A program made the position numbers and the translations under genes. Below, in pieces: positions 10,106 through 20,832 of a DNA stretch of 64,000 nt (positions are counted from its first letter, which is position 1; each line of letters opens with the position of its first letter). Under the pieces are notes generated by a model. It saw nothing but the letters and a program-made list of their open reading frames with translations, was not told the DNA's origin and searched no databases. The stretch is taken from NCBI RefSeq assembly GCF_026262505.1, contig NC_067204.1, positions 15,478,165 through 15,542,164 on the forward strand, in the 5' to 3' direction. Origin of the DNA: Trichomonas vaginalis G3. Lineage: Eukaryota; Parabasalia; Trichomonadida; Trichomonadidae.

Positions 10106-10846
10106 TTATGCATTGTTAATAATTCGCTTCTTTCCATCGAACATGGAAAAGTCGACAAGGTTTGACGGTGTAGATGTGCACATGATCTTCTGGTCAAACT
10201 TTGCCAAATAAGTATTTACATTTTGAACAATTTCTTTGATGGAGAAATTTGGATTCTTGCGGAAAGCTCTCCAAAAGAATAGTGTAAATAGTCCATGATC
10301 TCTTCCAAAAACTTTAGCTTGTTTGGAAGGTGTATCACCAATAGAAGAACACAAAATTATTGTATTTTTTGGAAGATTTTCGCCGGCCCAAATTGACTCA
10401 GCGTTGCAGCAATCAGCAATAATTGTTTTTTGGCATGAATCAAGGCTGTAAGCACGGAAATGATCCAGAATTTGGGAACCTTTTATGCAGCCATTATCGA
10501 AAATGAGGACACTTTCATTGCCAATTTTACTTCCATGACCGCAATAAAATATCGTAAGCTTTTCTAATTTCATTTGTAAGAGTTTATCAAAAATTGACAT
10601 GAATTTTTGTGGGCTTGGATTGAGTAGATGAATATTTTTATAACCTTTGGCATGATGTAGTAATGCGACCGTGATTGAATCGTTAATTGGAGCAGATCCT
10701 AAATGAAATTCTGGCTTTGTATAAGAATTGCAGCAAATAAAACATATTCGTCTTTCATTATCAATAACTTCGGATATATCTTGTTGCGATAAGCTGTGAC
10801 TTATTTCTTCTAATTCGTCTTGTAGCTTCATAATCTCTTCGTTCAT
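10106..10846 (-). CDS. Caspase-fold (clan CD, C14-like) cysteine peptidase
   Basis: The first ATG is at 10846 (246 residues). A predicted coiled coil (residues 1-30, MNEEIMKLQDELEEISHSL) precedes a p20-like domain. The catalytic dyad fits: His104 in FYCGHGSK after a hydrophobic strand (KLTIFYCGHG), and Cys146/147 in IIADCCNAESIW. The core strand motif and the spacing of about 42 residues are typical of caspases and metacaspases. Later residues (GDTPSKQAKVFGRDHGLFTLFFWRAF) match the p10 side where substrates bind. Metacaspases usually have Asp-Cys at the active site, as here. Substrate and role are unknown. A separate prodomain beyond the coil is absent. Confidence 0.7.
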   Translation of the reverse strand: MNEEIMKLQDELEEISHSLSQQDISEVIDNERRICFICCNSYTKPEFHLGSAPINDSITVALLHHAKGYKNIHLLNPSPQKFMSIFDKLLQMKLEKLTIFYCGHGSKIGNESVLIFDNGCIKGSQILDHFRAYSLDSCQKTIIADCCNAESIWAGENLPKNTIILCSSIGDTPSKQAKVFGRDHGLFTLFFWRAFRKNPNFSIKEIVQNVNTYLAKFDQKIMCTSTPSNLVDFSMFDGKKRIINNA

Positions 10847-11934
10847 TTTTTTGAGAATTTTGTTAACGAACACAATTGATTTCAAAAATTGAATATCTTA
10901 AATTTTAGAAAAATTTTAATTCTACTATGGGAGAATAATAAAAATTTAATATTGAGAAAACGAAAAAAATCACGAAAAACTTTTTCAATGCTTTCAAAAA
11001 TATCCGTTCACAATATAAAACCGGAATTACAGAATAATACTCTTTGAAATATTTTAATCGATTGTTCGTGATTGGTTCTGAAACTTAAATTGAATTCAAA
11101 TTTTTCTGCCAAATTTCTATTATCATATGGTCAAGGCTTTTTCGTTAGATATTATTACTATTTTATATATGCTTTTGCTTTTTATTAAGGATGTCAATTT
11201 GGAAGAAAAGTGAGAAAATTCCTAAAATGGTAAAAATGAATTTTCCAAACGTACTTTTTTATCTCATTTATTTGATTTTGAAAAAAATTCGGAAAGAAGA
11301 TCTCTTCGTTTTTGAATTTTGTCACGAGGGTTTTAAAGTATATTAGACACATGTATTGATATTACTATTTTTGTATATTTTGAGAGAAAATCCCCAAAAA
11401 GTGAGAAAATCTAAGACGGTTTGAGAAAATATATAAACTATTGAAAATTTGAATAAAAACACGGTTTTGGAAAAAATAAATTTGGAAAGAAGAAAATACA
11501 AAATTGCAAAAACAGACTCGGTACATCATGCCGAGTAAAATGATATTCTATATGAGGAAAAAAATTTTCATGAGAAAAGAAAACTTTAAATTTTTATTAC
11601 ATTCACTGTTTCTGATATAGTTGTATAAAAATTTTTGTGAGAAAGAAAATTCTATTGGAAATTATTTCTGAGTGAGAAAAATATCATTTTTAATATTTAG
11701 TCGATCACAAACAATATTGAAAAATAAAATATAAAATAAACGTAAATATAGAATGTGCTTTTTGAATATTTTCATTGATTCAAAGGAATTCTTCATTTTT
11801 ATGAACTACATCAAGACTGACTTTGTAGATCCTAACGATGGTGACTATAGTTTAGCAAAGAGAACGTTAAAAAATGTTCCTGCCGGATTCTCTGGTTATA
11901 TGATTAGGCAGAAGACTTGGTATCAGTGTATTGT
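10847..11934. other. AT-rich intergenic stretch with scattered GAGAAAA motifs
   Basis: The sequence repeats short GTGAGAAAA/TGAGAAAA motifs at irregular spacing (for example near 11210, 11400, 11425, 11570, 11640 and 11672). A small plus-strand frame (11753-11947) ends at the edge of the large inverted repeat; its content is not recognisable. Confidence 0.45.
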
Positions 11935-13189
11935 TATAATGTTGTAAACAGAAATTCATCAAAAGTAACACCTCAGAAAAGCTAAAATATTGAATTTTTG
12001 GAACTTTTGATAGAGCACGTTTTTAAATATTAATTAAAGTAAATGTATATTTTGTAAAGATTCTTTTTAATAAAAAAATAAAATTTTGAAGAAGACCACA
12101 AAATCTTCTGAAAAATAATATCACATAAACTCATATTATTTTCTAATATATAACTATTTTATATAAAAATCAAATTCAATGATCTTAAAAGCGAAGGATA
12201 AACCTCAAAATTTACGAATATAATGAGTGGGAATATAATGCTTATCTATCATAAAACCATATGAAATATCAATTTTTGCTTTACGCCTAATTTTTAACGA
12301 CAATTAGCAAAAAATGTTAAATGTTAACACTCAGTCCATTTGAATATGAAAAATAAAATTGACTTTGATTAAATGTTTTTATTTATCATGCAATTCTTCT
12401 TGCGACCAAAGATTTGAATAAAAGTTCAAAAAATAAGATAGCTTAAAAAATAATATACGGTAGTGTTTACTAATAGATGAATAGTATATAAATTCTATTA
12501 AAATGGATTTGATCCAAAAAAATATATAAAATTTGATCATAAATAAAATCGTTTTAAATTACTTCTTCATTTAAATTATAACAATTATTTTTGGTTTTAT
12601 ATTTTTTTGGATCAAATCCATTTTAATAGAATTTATATACTATTCATCTATTAGTAAACACTACCGTATATTATTTTTTAAGCTATCTTATTTTTTGAAC
12701 TTTTATTCAAATCTTTGGTCGCAAGAAGAATTGCATGATAAATAAAAACATTTAATCAAAGTCAATTTTATTTTTCATATTCAAATGGACTGAGTGTTAA
12801 CATTTAACATTTTTTGCTAATTGTCGTTAAAAATTAGGCGTAAAGCAAAAATTGATATTTCATATGGTTTTATGATAGATAAGCATTATATTCCCACTCA
12901 TTATATTCGTAAATTTTGAGGTTTATCCTTCGCTTTTAAGATCATTGAATTTGATTTTTATATAAAATAGTTATATATTAGAAAATAATATGAGTTTATG
13001 TGATATTATTTTTCAGAAGATTTTGTGGTCTTCTTCAAAATTTTATTTTTTTATTAAAAAGAATCTTTACAAAATATACATTTACTTTAATTAATATTTA
13101 AAAACGTGCTCTATCAAAAGTTCCAAAAATTCAATATTTTAGCTTTTCTGAGGTGTTACTTTTGATGAATTTCTGTTTACAACATTATA
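11935..13189. repeat. Large inverted repeat: two 592-bp arms with a 71-bp spacer
   Basis: The left arm 11935-12526 and right arm 12598-13189 are reverse complements over their whole length as far as I could compare them by eye, including both outer ends (TATAATGTTGTAAACAG and its complement) and the inner ends (GATCCAAAAAAATATA). The arms are symmetric about position 12562. No long reading frame is present. A TA dinucleotide at each outer end could be a target duplication of a Tc1/mariner-like fold-back element, but this is inference; an assembly artefact at a palindrome is the alternative. Confidence 0.9.
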
Positions 13190-16100
13190 TCTATAAAATT
13201 ATTTGTAGAAACATTTTTATCAAAAGTTCGAACCTCGCGCATCTTATTTTTTATATTTTCCAAATATAAATTTATAGAGAGAGGGTCAAAGTTGCTATTT
13301 GTCACTTTTCCACAAGAATATAATGGGGAAAAAGTTATCATATAGTTGATCTCATTCACTGAGGTGAGAGATGCATGTAGTGTAATGGTATAAAGAGTGG
13401 AATTGCTTTTCTAAGTCCTAGGTTCGAGATACATTGGCTTCATTTTTCTCTTTTTTATTGACGTAAACTATTCAATTTTTGTGTTCTCAATTCAAATTTC
13501 AGAATTTTTTTTGCAGATTTCACGCTACATTCGAAGTTACCTTTTGTAACAACCACCACTGCCTACGAAAGACGAAAGTGTGTCACGATTTCACCCGGAA
13601 ATCCGACGGTTGTTTAAGAGTAAGCACTTTTGGCACCTACTCTAAATTTATATTTTCCTAAAGTTAAAACTATTTTCCGAATTGACATCCTTATTTTTAT
13701 TGTTAAAATTTTGCTCAAATCTTAGAATTTACTCAAATTTGAAGCTTAAAGTATCTGAAAAACTGAAATATCAATAATGTTTTGTATATCAAATATATTT
13801 ACTCAATTTTTGAAACTGAAATGAATATCGGAATTTGCATTTTTACCAAAGCATTGTCAAGGCTGTATTTTGATCAAGAATTTTAAATTAACTTCACTAA
13901 TGATTAACTATTTTAGCCAAATACATACAAGCTTGATTAGTCCTTCAAATCATTTGACTGATTATATAATGCAAAGCAATATTTTGAATACAAAATATTA
14001 CTAAATATAGTATGCCCTGCTTGGTTTAATGTCTTACGTAACAAACCAAAATTTGTCTCAATTGGGAGAGGCCAAACGTCAGATTCTGACAATAGTTGTA
14101 TGACAACATCGATTACAGAATACCCATAAAAGTTGTTGTTTCGGAGTCTACTGCTGCTTTATTAAACTTTTTGAGGAAAATGTTAATAATAATTTTTGCA
14201 ATTCTCGGATTGTACTCTCCATTCATGTCTTTCATTGAGTTCTTCAATGTCAGAAGGAGATTCTTGAAGATTGTCAACTCAAAGAAATTTATTCCCTCTC
14301 TATGTCAATCAAAATAAACGTTGAAACACAGTTTGAGTTCATTAAAGAAGAAAGCGATGTCGGAGGTCGATTTGTAATTGTAGATCCGCCTATTCCAGAT
14401 TCTTTGATCGATAAAAGTCAAATGTAACACTAGAGGAACTCCTCACATCATAATAAAATGTATTATTTATATTTAAAATAATTTTAAGGGATCACCACCT
14501 TAGTTTAGAAAACTTTTTTAGATAATCTAATAATACATTTTAAAAAATCTAGATGCTTGTATAACTCTACAATTAGCTTTCATAGAGACTTCAAAGTTTG
14601 AAATATAGTAACTATATATGTGCGCCTAAATGGTAACAGAGAGAAAAAAAATAGCAGGAGAGCATTAATTCAAATTTTTGAGGGGGGCACAAACTTGCCC
14701 AGTGAGGTGAAGTGAAAAGTGACATATTTACATGTCAGAAATGTAAAGTGTCAGATTTGAAACAAAAAATGGATTAATTTATTATTATATGATAGAGAGA
14801 TTTGGTAAGTTACTATCAAAATTGTAAGTAAGGGGGAAAAAAAGTAAGAAAGAAAAAAATTTTAAAAAATAAAAAGCCACTCGCTTCGCTCGCGGTTGAC
14901 AAAAAGAACAAATTCGAAAAATAATTGTATGAAATTACCAAACTAAGCCACTCGCTTCGCTCGCGGCTGACAAAAAGAATAGATTCGAAAAAAGATTGTA
15001 CGAAATTACGAAACTAAGCCGCGAGCGAAGCGAGCGGCTTAAGTAAACAACATATTTCAGATTATCGATACTAAAAATTTTTTTATTTTATTACATTTTT
15101 TTTGCATTTTTTTTAAGGGTGCACCCGTATGTACGTTTATTTGAGAGGAGGAGGATTACCCTCTCAATTTTGAGGGATTCGTTAGTTTATTTTCTCGATG
15201 AATATGCAATAAAATTTGATTTTTACCTTATCAATATACTTCATATAATATACACATGTTCATGTAAAAACTTTTTTCCAAAATCCTCAGGAATTAAGGG
15301 ATTTTTGAATTTTAAGAATTTTTTTCGAATTTTTTCGAAAAAAAAAATATTTTCAGAACAGCCTTAACGGCTAAGATTTAGGAACAATGTTAAGTATCAA
15401 AAAGAAAGGAGGTCTGATATAGACAACATATATCGTTGAAGGTTGAAAAAATCTCTAATATTTGAGCCAAAAATTTCAAATTTTAATTTTTTGAAAAAGA
15501 GGCCACCCGTATGTACGTTTATTTGCGAGGAGGAGGATTATATTTTTGAAAGTGTGAAACATTATGAATATGTTAATTATATAATAATATGTATTATTAA
15601 AAAAAGAAAAAATAAAGCACGTTAAAATTTTTCTTTCTTGATTTTTTACAAAATCTACTTAGAATTATGCAAAATATGACTAAATAATTATAAATTTCAA
15701 GTTAAATTTTAATTTTGATAAATAATTTAAATTTCAAAATATCAAGTTCAGTTCGACTATGTATGTAGTAATTCCTCAATAAAGTGCCAAAACCTATTAA
15801 AATATATGAACATTTTCAACATTTTAATGTTTTTATTTAAAAATTTGATGGAATATGAGCTTCAAACAATTATTATGTAAATAAAAATAATTAAATATAT
15901 GTATTTATTCGTATTACAGCCGTAGTAAGTCGATTCTTCCTTTCTTCTACTGAGTTTTGAATTTGATTTCGAATTGTAAAGAGATTCAAAGGGAAAATAC
16001 TAGCGGATAAAAACTACCTCCATGAAAGGGTCATAATGGACTCAAGTTTTTTTTTGATATTTTTTGCTTTTCGAGCCTAAATAGGTAGCCAAGATAATGC

Positions 16101-16315
16101 CTAAAAATAAGGTTCTAAATTCTGAAGTTTAATACATGATCTCTCGTTGCATACAGCATGTAAAGCTATCATAATTAATACTTAATTTTATATTACGCAT
16201 AGGGAATAAAAACATTCTACAAGCACAAAAGTAGCATACAGCATGTAAAGCTAAAGAAAGATAATCATAATTAATACCTTAATTTTTAATATTACGCATT
16301 TTTAGGTGCAAATTT
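13190..16315. other. Gene-poor 3.1-kb region with several short repeats
   Basis: No convincing gene. There is a 37-bp direct repeat at 15122-15158 and 15504-15540 (starting CACCCGTATGTACG), three copies of a GC-rich self-complementary motif containing GCGAGCGAAGCGAGC at about 14876, 14945 and 15016, and a direct repeat around GCATACAGCATGTAAAGCTA at 16149-16201 and 16233-16303. A tRNA-like remnant at 13373-13438 is too degenerate to call. Reading frames at 14096-14317 and 15119-15367 look random. Confidence 0.5.
14875..15041. repeat. Three copies of a GCGAGCGAAGCGAGC hairpin motif
   Basis: Two copies read in one direction (GCCACTCGCTTCGCTCGCGG) and the third in the other. Each can fold on itself (CCGCGAGCGAAGCGAGCGG type). 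Two more copies lie at 21208-21231 and 21278-21302, so this is a dispersed family. Confidence 0.7.
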
Positions 16316-16340
16316 NNNNNNNNNNNNNNNNNNNNNNNNN
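16316..16340. other. Assembly gap (25 N)
   Basis: Twenty-five N mark a gap of unstated size. It falls exactly at the inner side of a Maverick end fragment. Confidence 0.99.
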
Positions 16341-17365
16341 TGGTTTTTAAAATTCATTTATATATAATAATAAAAATGTTTTTACCTGAAAAGTGACAGA
16401 AAAGTGACAAAACATGTACGAAGAAATCATGAAAATTCAAGAGGGTAGAAAAGAGGTTAGAAAGAGTTAGATCTAACCTTCTACCCTAAATTATATTTTT
16501 GGGTCCTTTACACTCATTACGATGAAGAAGTCTTGACAAAACATTTACGATGAAATCATGAAAATTCAAGAGGGTGAGAAAACAGGTGAAAAAACGGGTG
16601 AGATCTCACCTCTTCACCTAAACATTATTTTGTCTGATTTTACGAAAGAATTTTGACAAAACATTTACGAAGAAGTCTTGACAAAACATTTACGAAGAAG
16701 TCTTGACAAAACATTTACGTTCATGTTTGACAAAACATTTACGAAGAAGTCTTGACAAAACATTTACGAAGAAGTCTTGACAAAACATTTACGAAGAAGT
16801 CTTGACAAAACATTTACGAAGAAGTCTTGACAAAACATTTACGAAGAAGTCTTGACAAAACATTTACGAAGAAGTCTTGACAAAACATTTACGAAGAAGT
16901 CTTGACAAAACATTTACGAAGAAGTCTTGACAAAACATTTACGAAGAAGTCTTGACAAAACATTTACGAAGAAGTCTTGACAAAACATTTACGAAGAAGT
17001 CTTGACAAAACATTTACGAAGAAGTCTTGACAAAACATTTACGAAGAAGTCTTGACAAAACATTTACGAAGAAGTCTTGACAAAACATTTACGAAGAAGT
17101 CTTGACAAAACATTTACGAAGAAGTCTTGACAAAACATGAAAACATATATAATTTGTGAAAAAGCGACACAAAAAGTGTCACCGGCTGGGGTTCGGTCCT
17201 CCTCTTGGGTCTTGGGCAAAATTTCTTATGGGCTAGAGGGCACAAAGTGCCCGGAAGGCCATCCCAAGAAAAAAAAAACTTCATTATACTCATCAACTTC
17301 AGGGCTAGAAGGCACGAAGTGCCTGGAAGCCCCACTACCTTTTTTTTTTTTTTTTTTTTTTTTTT
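16341..17365 (-). mobile_element. Maverick terminal fragment (M0) abutting the gap
   Basis: Positions 16341-16420 match, on the minus strand, the leader and first codons of the methyltransferase gene of M1 (28895-28965), including the doubled GAAAAGTGACA motif. The outer end (17230-17365) carries two copies of the Maverick terminal hairpin (GGCACGAAGTGCC core) and ends in a T run, as M1 does. Between them are two GGTGAGATCTCACC-type palindromes (16437-16500 and 16557-16615) and a 25-bp tandem array. The body of the element is missing; it may be in the gap. Confidence 0.85.
16641..17138 (+). repeat. Tandem array of a 25-bp unit, about 19 copies
   Basis: The unit begins ACGAAGAAGTCTTGACAAAA and ends CATTT. 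Copies are almost identical except near the left edge (GTTCATGTTTGACAAAAC variant at about 16720). A single unit-like sequence also occurs in M1 at about 40500-40520, so the array has expanded from Maverick DNA. Confidence 0.95.
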
Positions 17366-17537
17366 ACAATAAAATCGCAATTCATTAAAAAACGCGATTT
17401 TAAAAAAGTCGCGATTTTTCTAAAAAATCGCGATTTATATATTTAAATCGTGATTAAAAAAAGTGGCTGCGGTTTTCCCTAATAACTTGTACATAGGAAA
17501 TAATTAATACATAAATATTTAAAAAAAATAAGAAGAA

Positions 17538-19946
17538 TTATTTTTCTGCAGAAGCATTTGTGCTGACAGCAACAGTATGAACAGCATCCCAGAAAACTTG
17601 CATCTTCGAGTTCAATGATTGAGTGAAAGTTGCCTGTAATGAAAGAGAAGCTTCGATTTCTGTGCATTTCAATAACAAACAGTTTTCAACTTGTTGCAAT
17701 CTTCGCTTTGGATTGTTTTGGAAACATTCCAATGGAGCAGTAAACATAAGTTCAATCAATACAAGTATCAATCTCGATTTCTTTCTCAATGAATTGAATG
17801 CAGGGCATGCCCAATCACATAGTTTTTGCATTCCATTTGTTCCTATTGTTTCAATCATTTCTTTAGATAATTTTAATGGAGGTGTAAATGGTTTTGTCAC
17901 GTCTCCAAGAATGAAGCCGTAATCAATATGTAGTAATCTTCCATCTTTTGTAACTAAAATGTTGTTGTCATGTCTATCTCCAATTTTCAAGACATATGTC
18001 ATTACAGAATAAGCTGCTAAACTTTCTGTGAAAACTCTGATTTTTTGAGCTTCAACCATTCCTTCTGAATTTGCTAGGAATTGGGATATTGACATTCCAT
18101 CCTTTGCGATATCCAAAATGGCTTTTGAGTTATCAATGAATTGGCAACAACCAAAAGTTTCACTAAAAGCCAATGTTTTATACGCAGTAATATTCAGTTG
18201 CATTGATGCTGCTTTAAAGATATGATCCATTACTTCAAACAATTGCAAAATCAATTGATCTTGTCTCATATCATCTCCTAGTTTAAATATCACTCTATAA
18301 TTTCCTCCATTTTCTAATTTGAAGTTCAAACAAACAGGACATAATTTTGATTTGAAAACTTTCACGTCGTTTTCATCTATTCCAACAACAAACTTGCTTG
18401 GATCTAATGGCAATCTTGTTGGTTTGAAATTCTTTAATTGAGAATGAACTGGATCATTATTTAATAAATCTTTGATAACATCTCTGATTGCAGCTGGTGA
18501 TCCTTTGGGATGATTTTGAAGCAAGTTATATAACTTCTTGAATAATTCAATTTCATCATCAAGTTGTTGTTTAACTTCTCCTGTTAAATTTTTAATCATC
18601 TTTTCAAGCAAAGAAGAAAACTGCTCTTTTTCGACTTGTGCATTCCAATATAATGTTGATGCAAAGATTGGATCATTCAATGCATTGTTTACCAATACAT
18701 CTTCAAGACCTTCTGTGTATTTAACTTTTGTTGCTTGCAAAATTTGAGGTAAATAAAGTAAGATTTCTTCATGTTTCATGTTTTTTATGCATTTAACAGC
18801 AAACTGTCTAACGCATTTTATATTATATCTATCTGTGAAGAACTCCAATGCGTATTCAGGATCAATTGGATCTCTTTCATTTAGAATTTGTTCGATTTCA
18901 TCTGTTTCACTTTTATCATCCCAATTAACAGATCTAAACAAGGCAGGCATTAAAGCTTGATCCTTTATGCAGGCCATGAAGTTGTGGTATAATGTATTTA
19001 CTTCTATTGGCTGCAGTTCTGATAAAGGTCCATATGTTTTTATTTTTTCCAAAATTTTTGACGTTTTTGAATCTTTTATAAATGATGTTTTGAAGCCTTC
19101 GCTTGAATGAGCGAGGTCATAATACAGTCTCTGATAAGGACTGAGAGAATTGAGTGATTTAGAAGTTGGCAACATTAATCCCTCATGAAGAATTAATGTT
19201 GATGGATTTGATGAAGGAGATTCAATGAAAACATGGACATATTGGGAAACTTTCGAGAGATTTGGTGGTTTTGATGGAGCTATTATAGATTTATAAAAGA
19301 TTTCTGCATCTGATGGGTGAAATAATTTATTAATTATTTTTAATTGGGTATCAACGCATTTATATTCTTTATCTTTGCCTGTATAAAGACGTCTAATGTG
19401 TCTTGATAACTTTGTAGGCGGGGTTTCATCAAAAACTAATGGAAAGAATCCTAACCTTAGTCGACGAGTTTTTGTTTGTGTAAAAAGGCGTAATTGAGTT
19501 TGTCCAACGAATTTTGGTTCTGTTTGAAATAGTCTTGCATAAAATTTAAAGTTAACAATTGAGTCTGAAGGCAATTCTGAATAATAAATTGGAAATTCAA
19601 TGTCTTTATTCCATTCAAATATGAAGTATTTTCTCATAATTGAATTTTCTGTAAGACCTTCTGGTATTTTTGGTCTGCCATATGAAATTTGTTCTGATTG
19701 TAAAATTATAGGGCAAGTTAAAGGCTGATCTTTGGATAATATCATGCATTCAGCCTCACATATAAAGGGAAGCGTATATTTAATATCCCAATAGCCAATA
19801 ACTGCTTCAGGTGGTTGAATTTGAAAATAGTGAAATAAATTAAATCTAATTTGGTTATCAACATTAACTGTGAAGCTCCTTAATCTTATCTTAACGTTTG
19901 TTCCGTAGTTTGCTGTCTTTGACAGGCCAATATTGGCATTCTGCAT
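17538..19946 (-). CDS. VPS34: Class III (Vps34-type) phosphatidylinositol 3-kinase catalytic subunit
   Basis: ATG at 19946; 802 residues. An N-terminal C2-like domain (residues 1-200) is followed by a helical PIK domain (about 260-450, YHNFMACIKDQALMPALFRSVNW then EYALEFFTDRYN) and a kinase domain. In the kinase domain I see the phosphate-binding FKLGDDMRQDQLILQ, the catalytic loop with GDRHDNN starting at Gly656, and the activation segment HIDYGFILG followed by PFTPPLKL, which closely matches Vps34 rather than class I enzymes. There is no Ras-binding or adaptor-binding domain. The enzyme makes phosphatidylinositol 3-phosphate for endosome and autophagosome formation. It ends with a C-terminal helix as Vps34 does. 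The assignment of subclass is by motif reading. Confidence 0.88.
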   Translation of the reverse strand: MQNANIGLSKTANYGTNVKIRLRSFTVNVDNQIRFNLFHYFQIQPPEAVIGYWDIKYTLPFICEAECMILSKDQPLTCPIILQSEQISYGRPKIPEGLTENSIMRKYFIFEWNKDIEFPIYYSELPSDSIVNFKFYARLFQTEPKFVGQTQLRLFTQTKTRRLRLGFFPLVFDETPPTKLSRHIRRLYTGKDKEYKCVDTQLKIINKLFHPSDAEIFYKSIIAPSKPPNLSKVSQYVHVFIESPSSNPSTLILHEGLMLPTSKSLNSLSPYQRLYYDLAHSSEGFKTSFIKDSKTSKILEKIKTYGPLSELQPIEVNTLYHNFMACIKDQALMPALFRSVNWDDKSETDEIEQILNERDPIDPEYALEFFTDRYNIKCVRQFAVKCIKNMKHEEILLYLPQILQATKVKYTEGLEDVLVNNALNDPIFASTLYWNAQVEKEQFSSLLEKMIKNLTGEVKQQLDDEIELFKKLYNLLQNHPKGSPAAIRDVIKDLLNNDPVHSQLKNFKPTRLPLDPSKFVVGIDENDVKVFKSKLCPVCLNFKLENGGNYRVIFKLGDDMRQDQLILQLFEVMDHIFKAASMQLNITAYKTLAFSETFGCCQFIDNSKAILDIAKDGMSISQFLANSEGMVEAQKIRVFTESLAAYSVMTYVLKIGDRHDNNILVTKDGRLLHIDYGFILGDVTKPFTPPLKLSKEMIETIGTNGMQKLCDWACPAFNSLRKKSRLILVLIELMFTAPLECFQNNPKRRLQQVENCLLLKCTEIEASLSLQATFTQSLNSKMQVFWDAVHTVAVSTNASAEK

Positions 19947-20103
19947 ATTTTTGTTTCAAAATATAAAATTAATGAATTGAATGAAATAATCGAATTTTCA
20001 ATGCACATTCAATTAATTAAAATTGCCAAGATTTAATTATACAGTAACCCTAGAAAATTAACGAAGTTTACTAAAATTTTCAGAATAAAACGTATTTTTA
20101 TTT

Positions 20104-20577
20104 TCAGCTAAAAACAAAGTTGTAAATGAATAATATAAAGTTCTTTTCGAAACAGGTAACTTGGCAGAAGACGCTCCTGCAGATATTTTTGCCGGATTCT
20201 ATTTCTCCGAAGAAATCGAATTGAGAAAGTCCAAATGCCTGCTCAATATTATTTATTTTTACTACTTGAAATCTTATTGCTGATGCCTTAAATGGTTTAA
20301 CTCTGATCTCAAAACTAGTTCCACTTGTCGAAAGAATTGTATTATCCTTTTCAGAAGTCAAGAGCTCCAAGTTAGAAAAGTTATCTCCGTAGTAAATATT
20401 CCATGAAACGGGATAAGACCAACGACATTCGGTATACGGTTTATTAACAATGCTCTGAAGAACATATTTCTCGGCTCTGAATGAATATGGTAATGAAAAA
20501 TCAAGATTAAAAGCTTTGGAAAATGCTTTATTTAAGCAATAACCAACAAAAGGATTTTCCGAAAATAATCCAACCAT
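20104..20577 (-). CDS. Discoidin (F5/8 type C)-like domain protein, short
   Basis: The 157-residue frame begins with an ATG at 20577. It shows the pattern of F5/8 type C (discoidin) domains found in trichomonad proteins: PYSFRAEKYVLQS, then WNIYYGDNFSNLELL, SFEIRVKPFKASAIRFQVVK, and the closing FGLSQFDFFGEI. The C-terminal 30 residues (CRSVFCQVTCFEKNFILFIYNF) look like read-through into non-coding DNA. It is probably the C-terminal domain of a longer protein (in trichomonads often behind BTB or kelch-like regions), so it may be a gene fragment. Confidence 0.5.
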   Translation of the reverse strand: MVGLFSENPFVGYCLNKAFSKAFNLDFSLPYSFRAEKYVLQSIVNKPYTECRWSYPVSWNIYYGDNFSNLELLTSEKDNTILSTSGTSFEIRVKPFKASAIRFQVVKINNIEQAFGLSQFDFFGEIESGKNICRSVFCQVTCFEKNFILFIYNFVFS

Positions 20578-20762
20578 ATCTGTGTAATTACAGCAAAGAT
20601 TATTTTCGGATACTCATATATCGGATTTGTCTGGGTAAGTAAGGTTATTTTTTAATGTCCGGAATACCCAGACATTATTTGGCAAACCCAAATTTTAGCT
20701 AAAAGTGACAGGGGAAAAAACGTTTAGTATTAAAAAAAAGACCGATGAGAGCTTCGTTCGAA

Positions 20763-20832
20763 ATATAGAGGGAACTGAGAATGCGCAACCATTCTCAGGG
20801 AATATTGGATGCTATTCCCGTTCCCTCTGTAT
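20763..20832. repeat. T-shaped nested inverted repeat
   Basis: An outer stem (AGAGGGAAC 20767-20775 with GTTCCCTCT 20820-20828, extendable by four pairs) encloses two adjacent hairpins: TGAGAATG/CATTCTCA with loop CGCAAC (20776-20797) and GGGAATA/TATTCCC with an eight-base loop (20798-20819). No base is left unpaired at the junction. Confidence 0.85.

Noticed and set aside
13373-13438. tRNA-like sequence (TAGTGTAATGG and GGTTCGAGATAC)
   Set aside because: A-box and B-box-like strings are present, but the acceptor, anticodon and T stems do not pair properly and no anticodon can be assigned. At most a decayed tRNA relic.
13479-15625. Several 60-82 residue frames
   Set aside because: Random-looking Phe/Asn/Lys-rich translations in AT-rich DNA with repeats, no domain or leader.
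16641-17138. CRISPR-like array
   Set aside because: Units are directly adjacent without variable spacers, and the host is eukaryotic; a simple tandem repeat.
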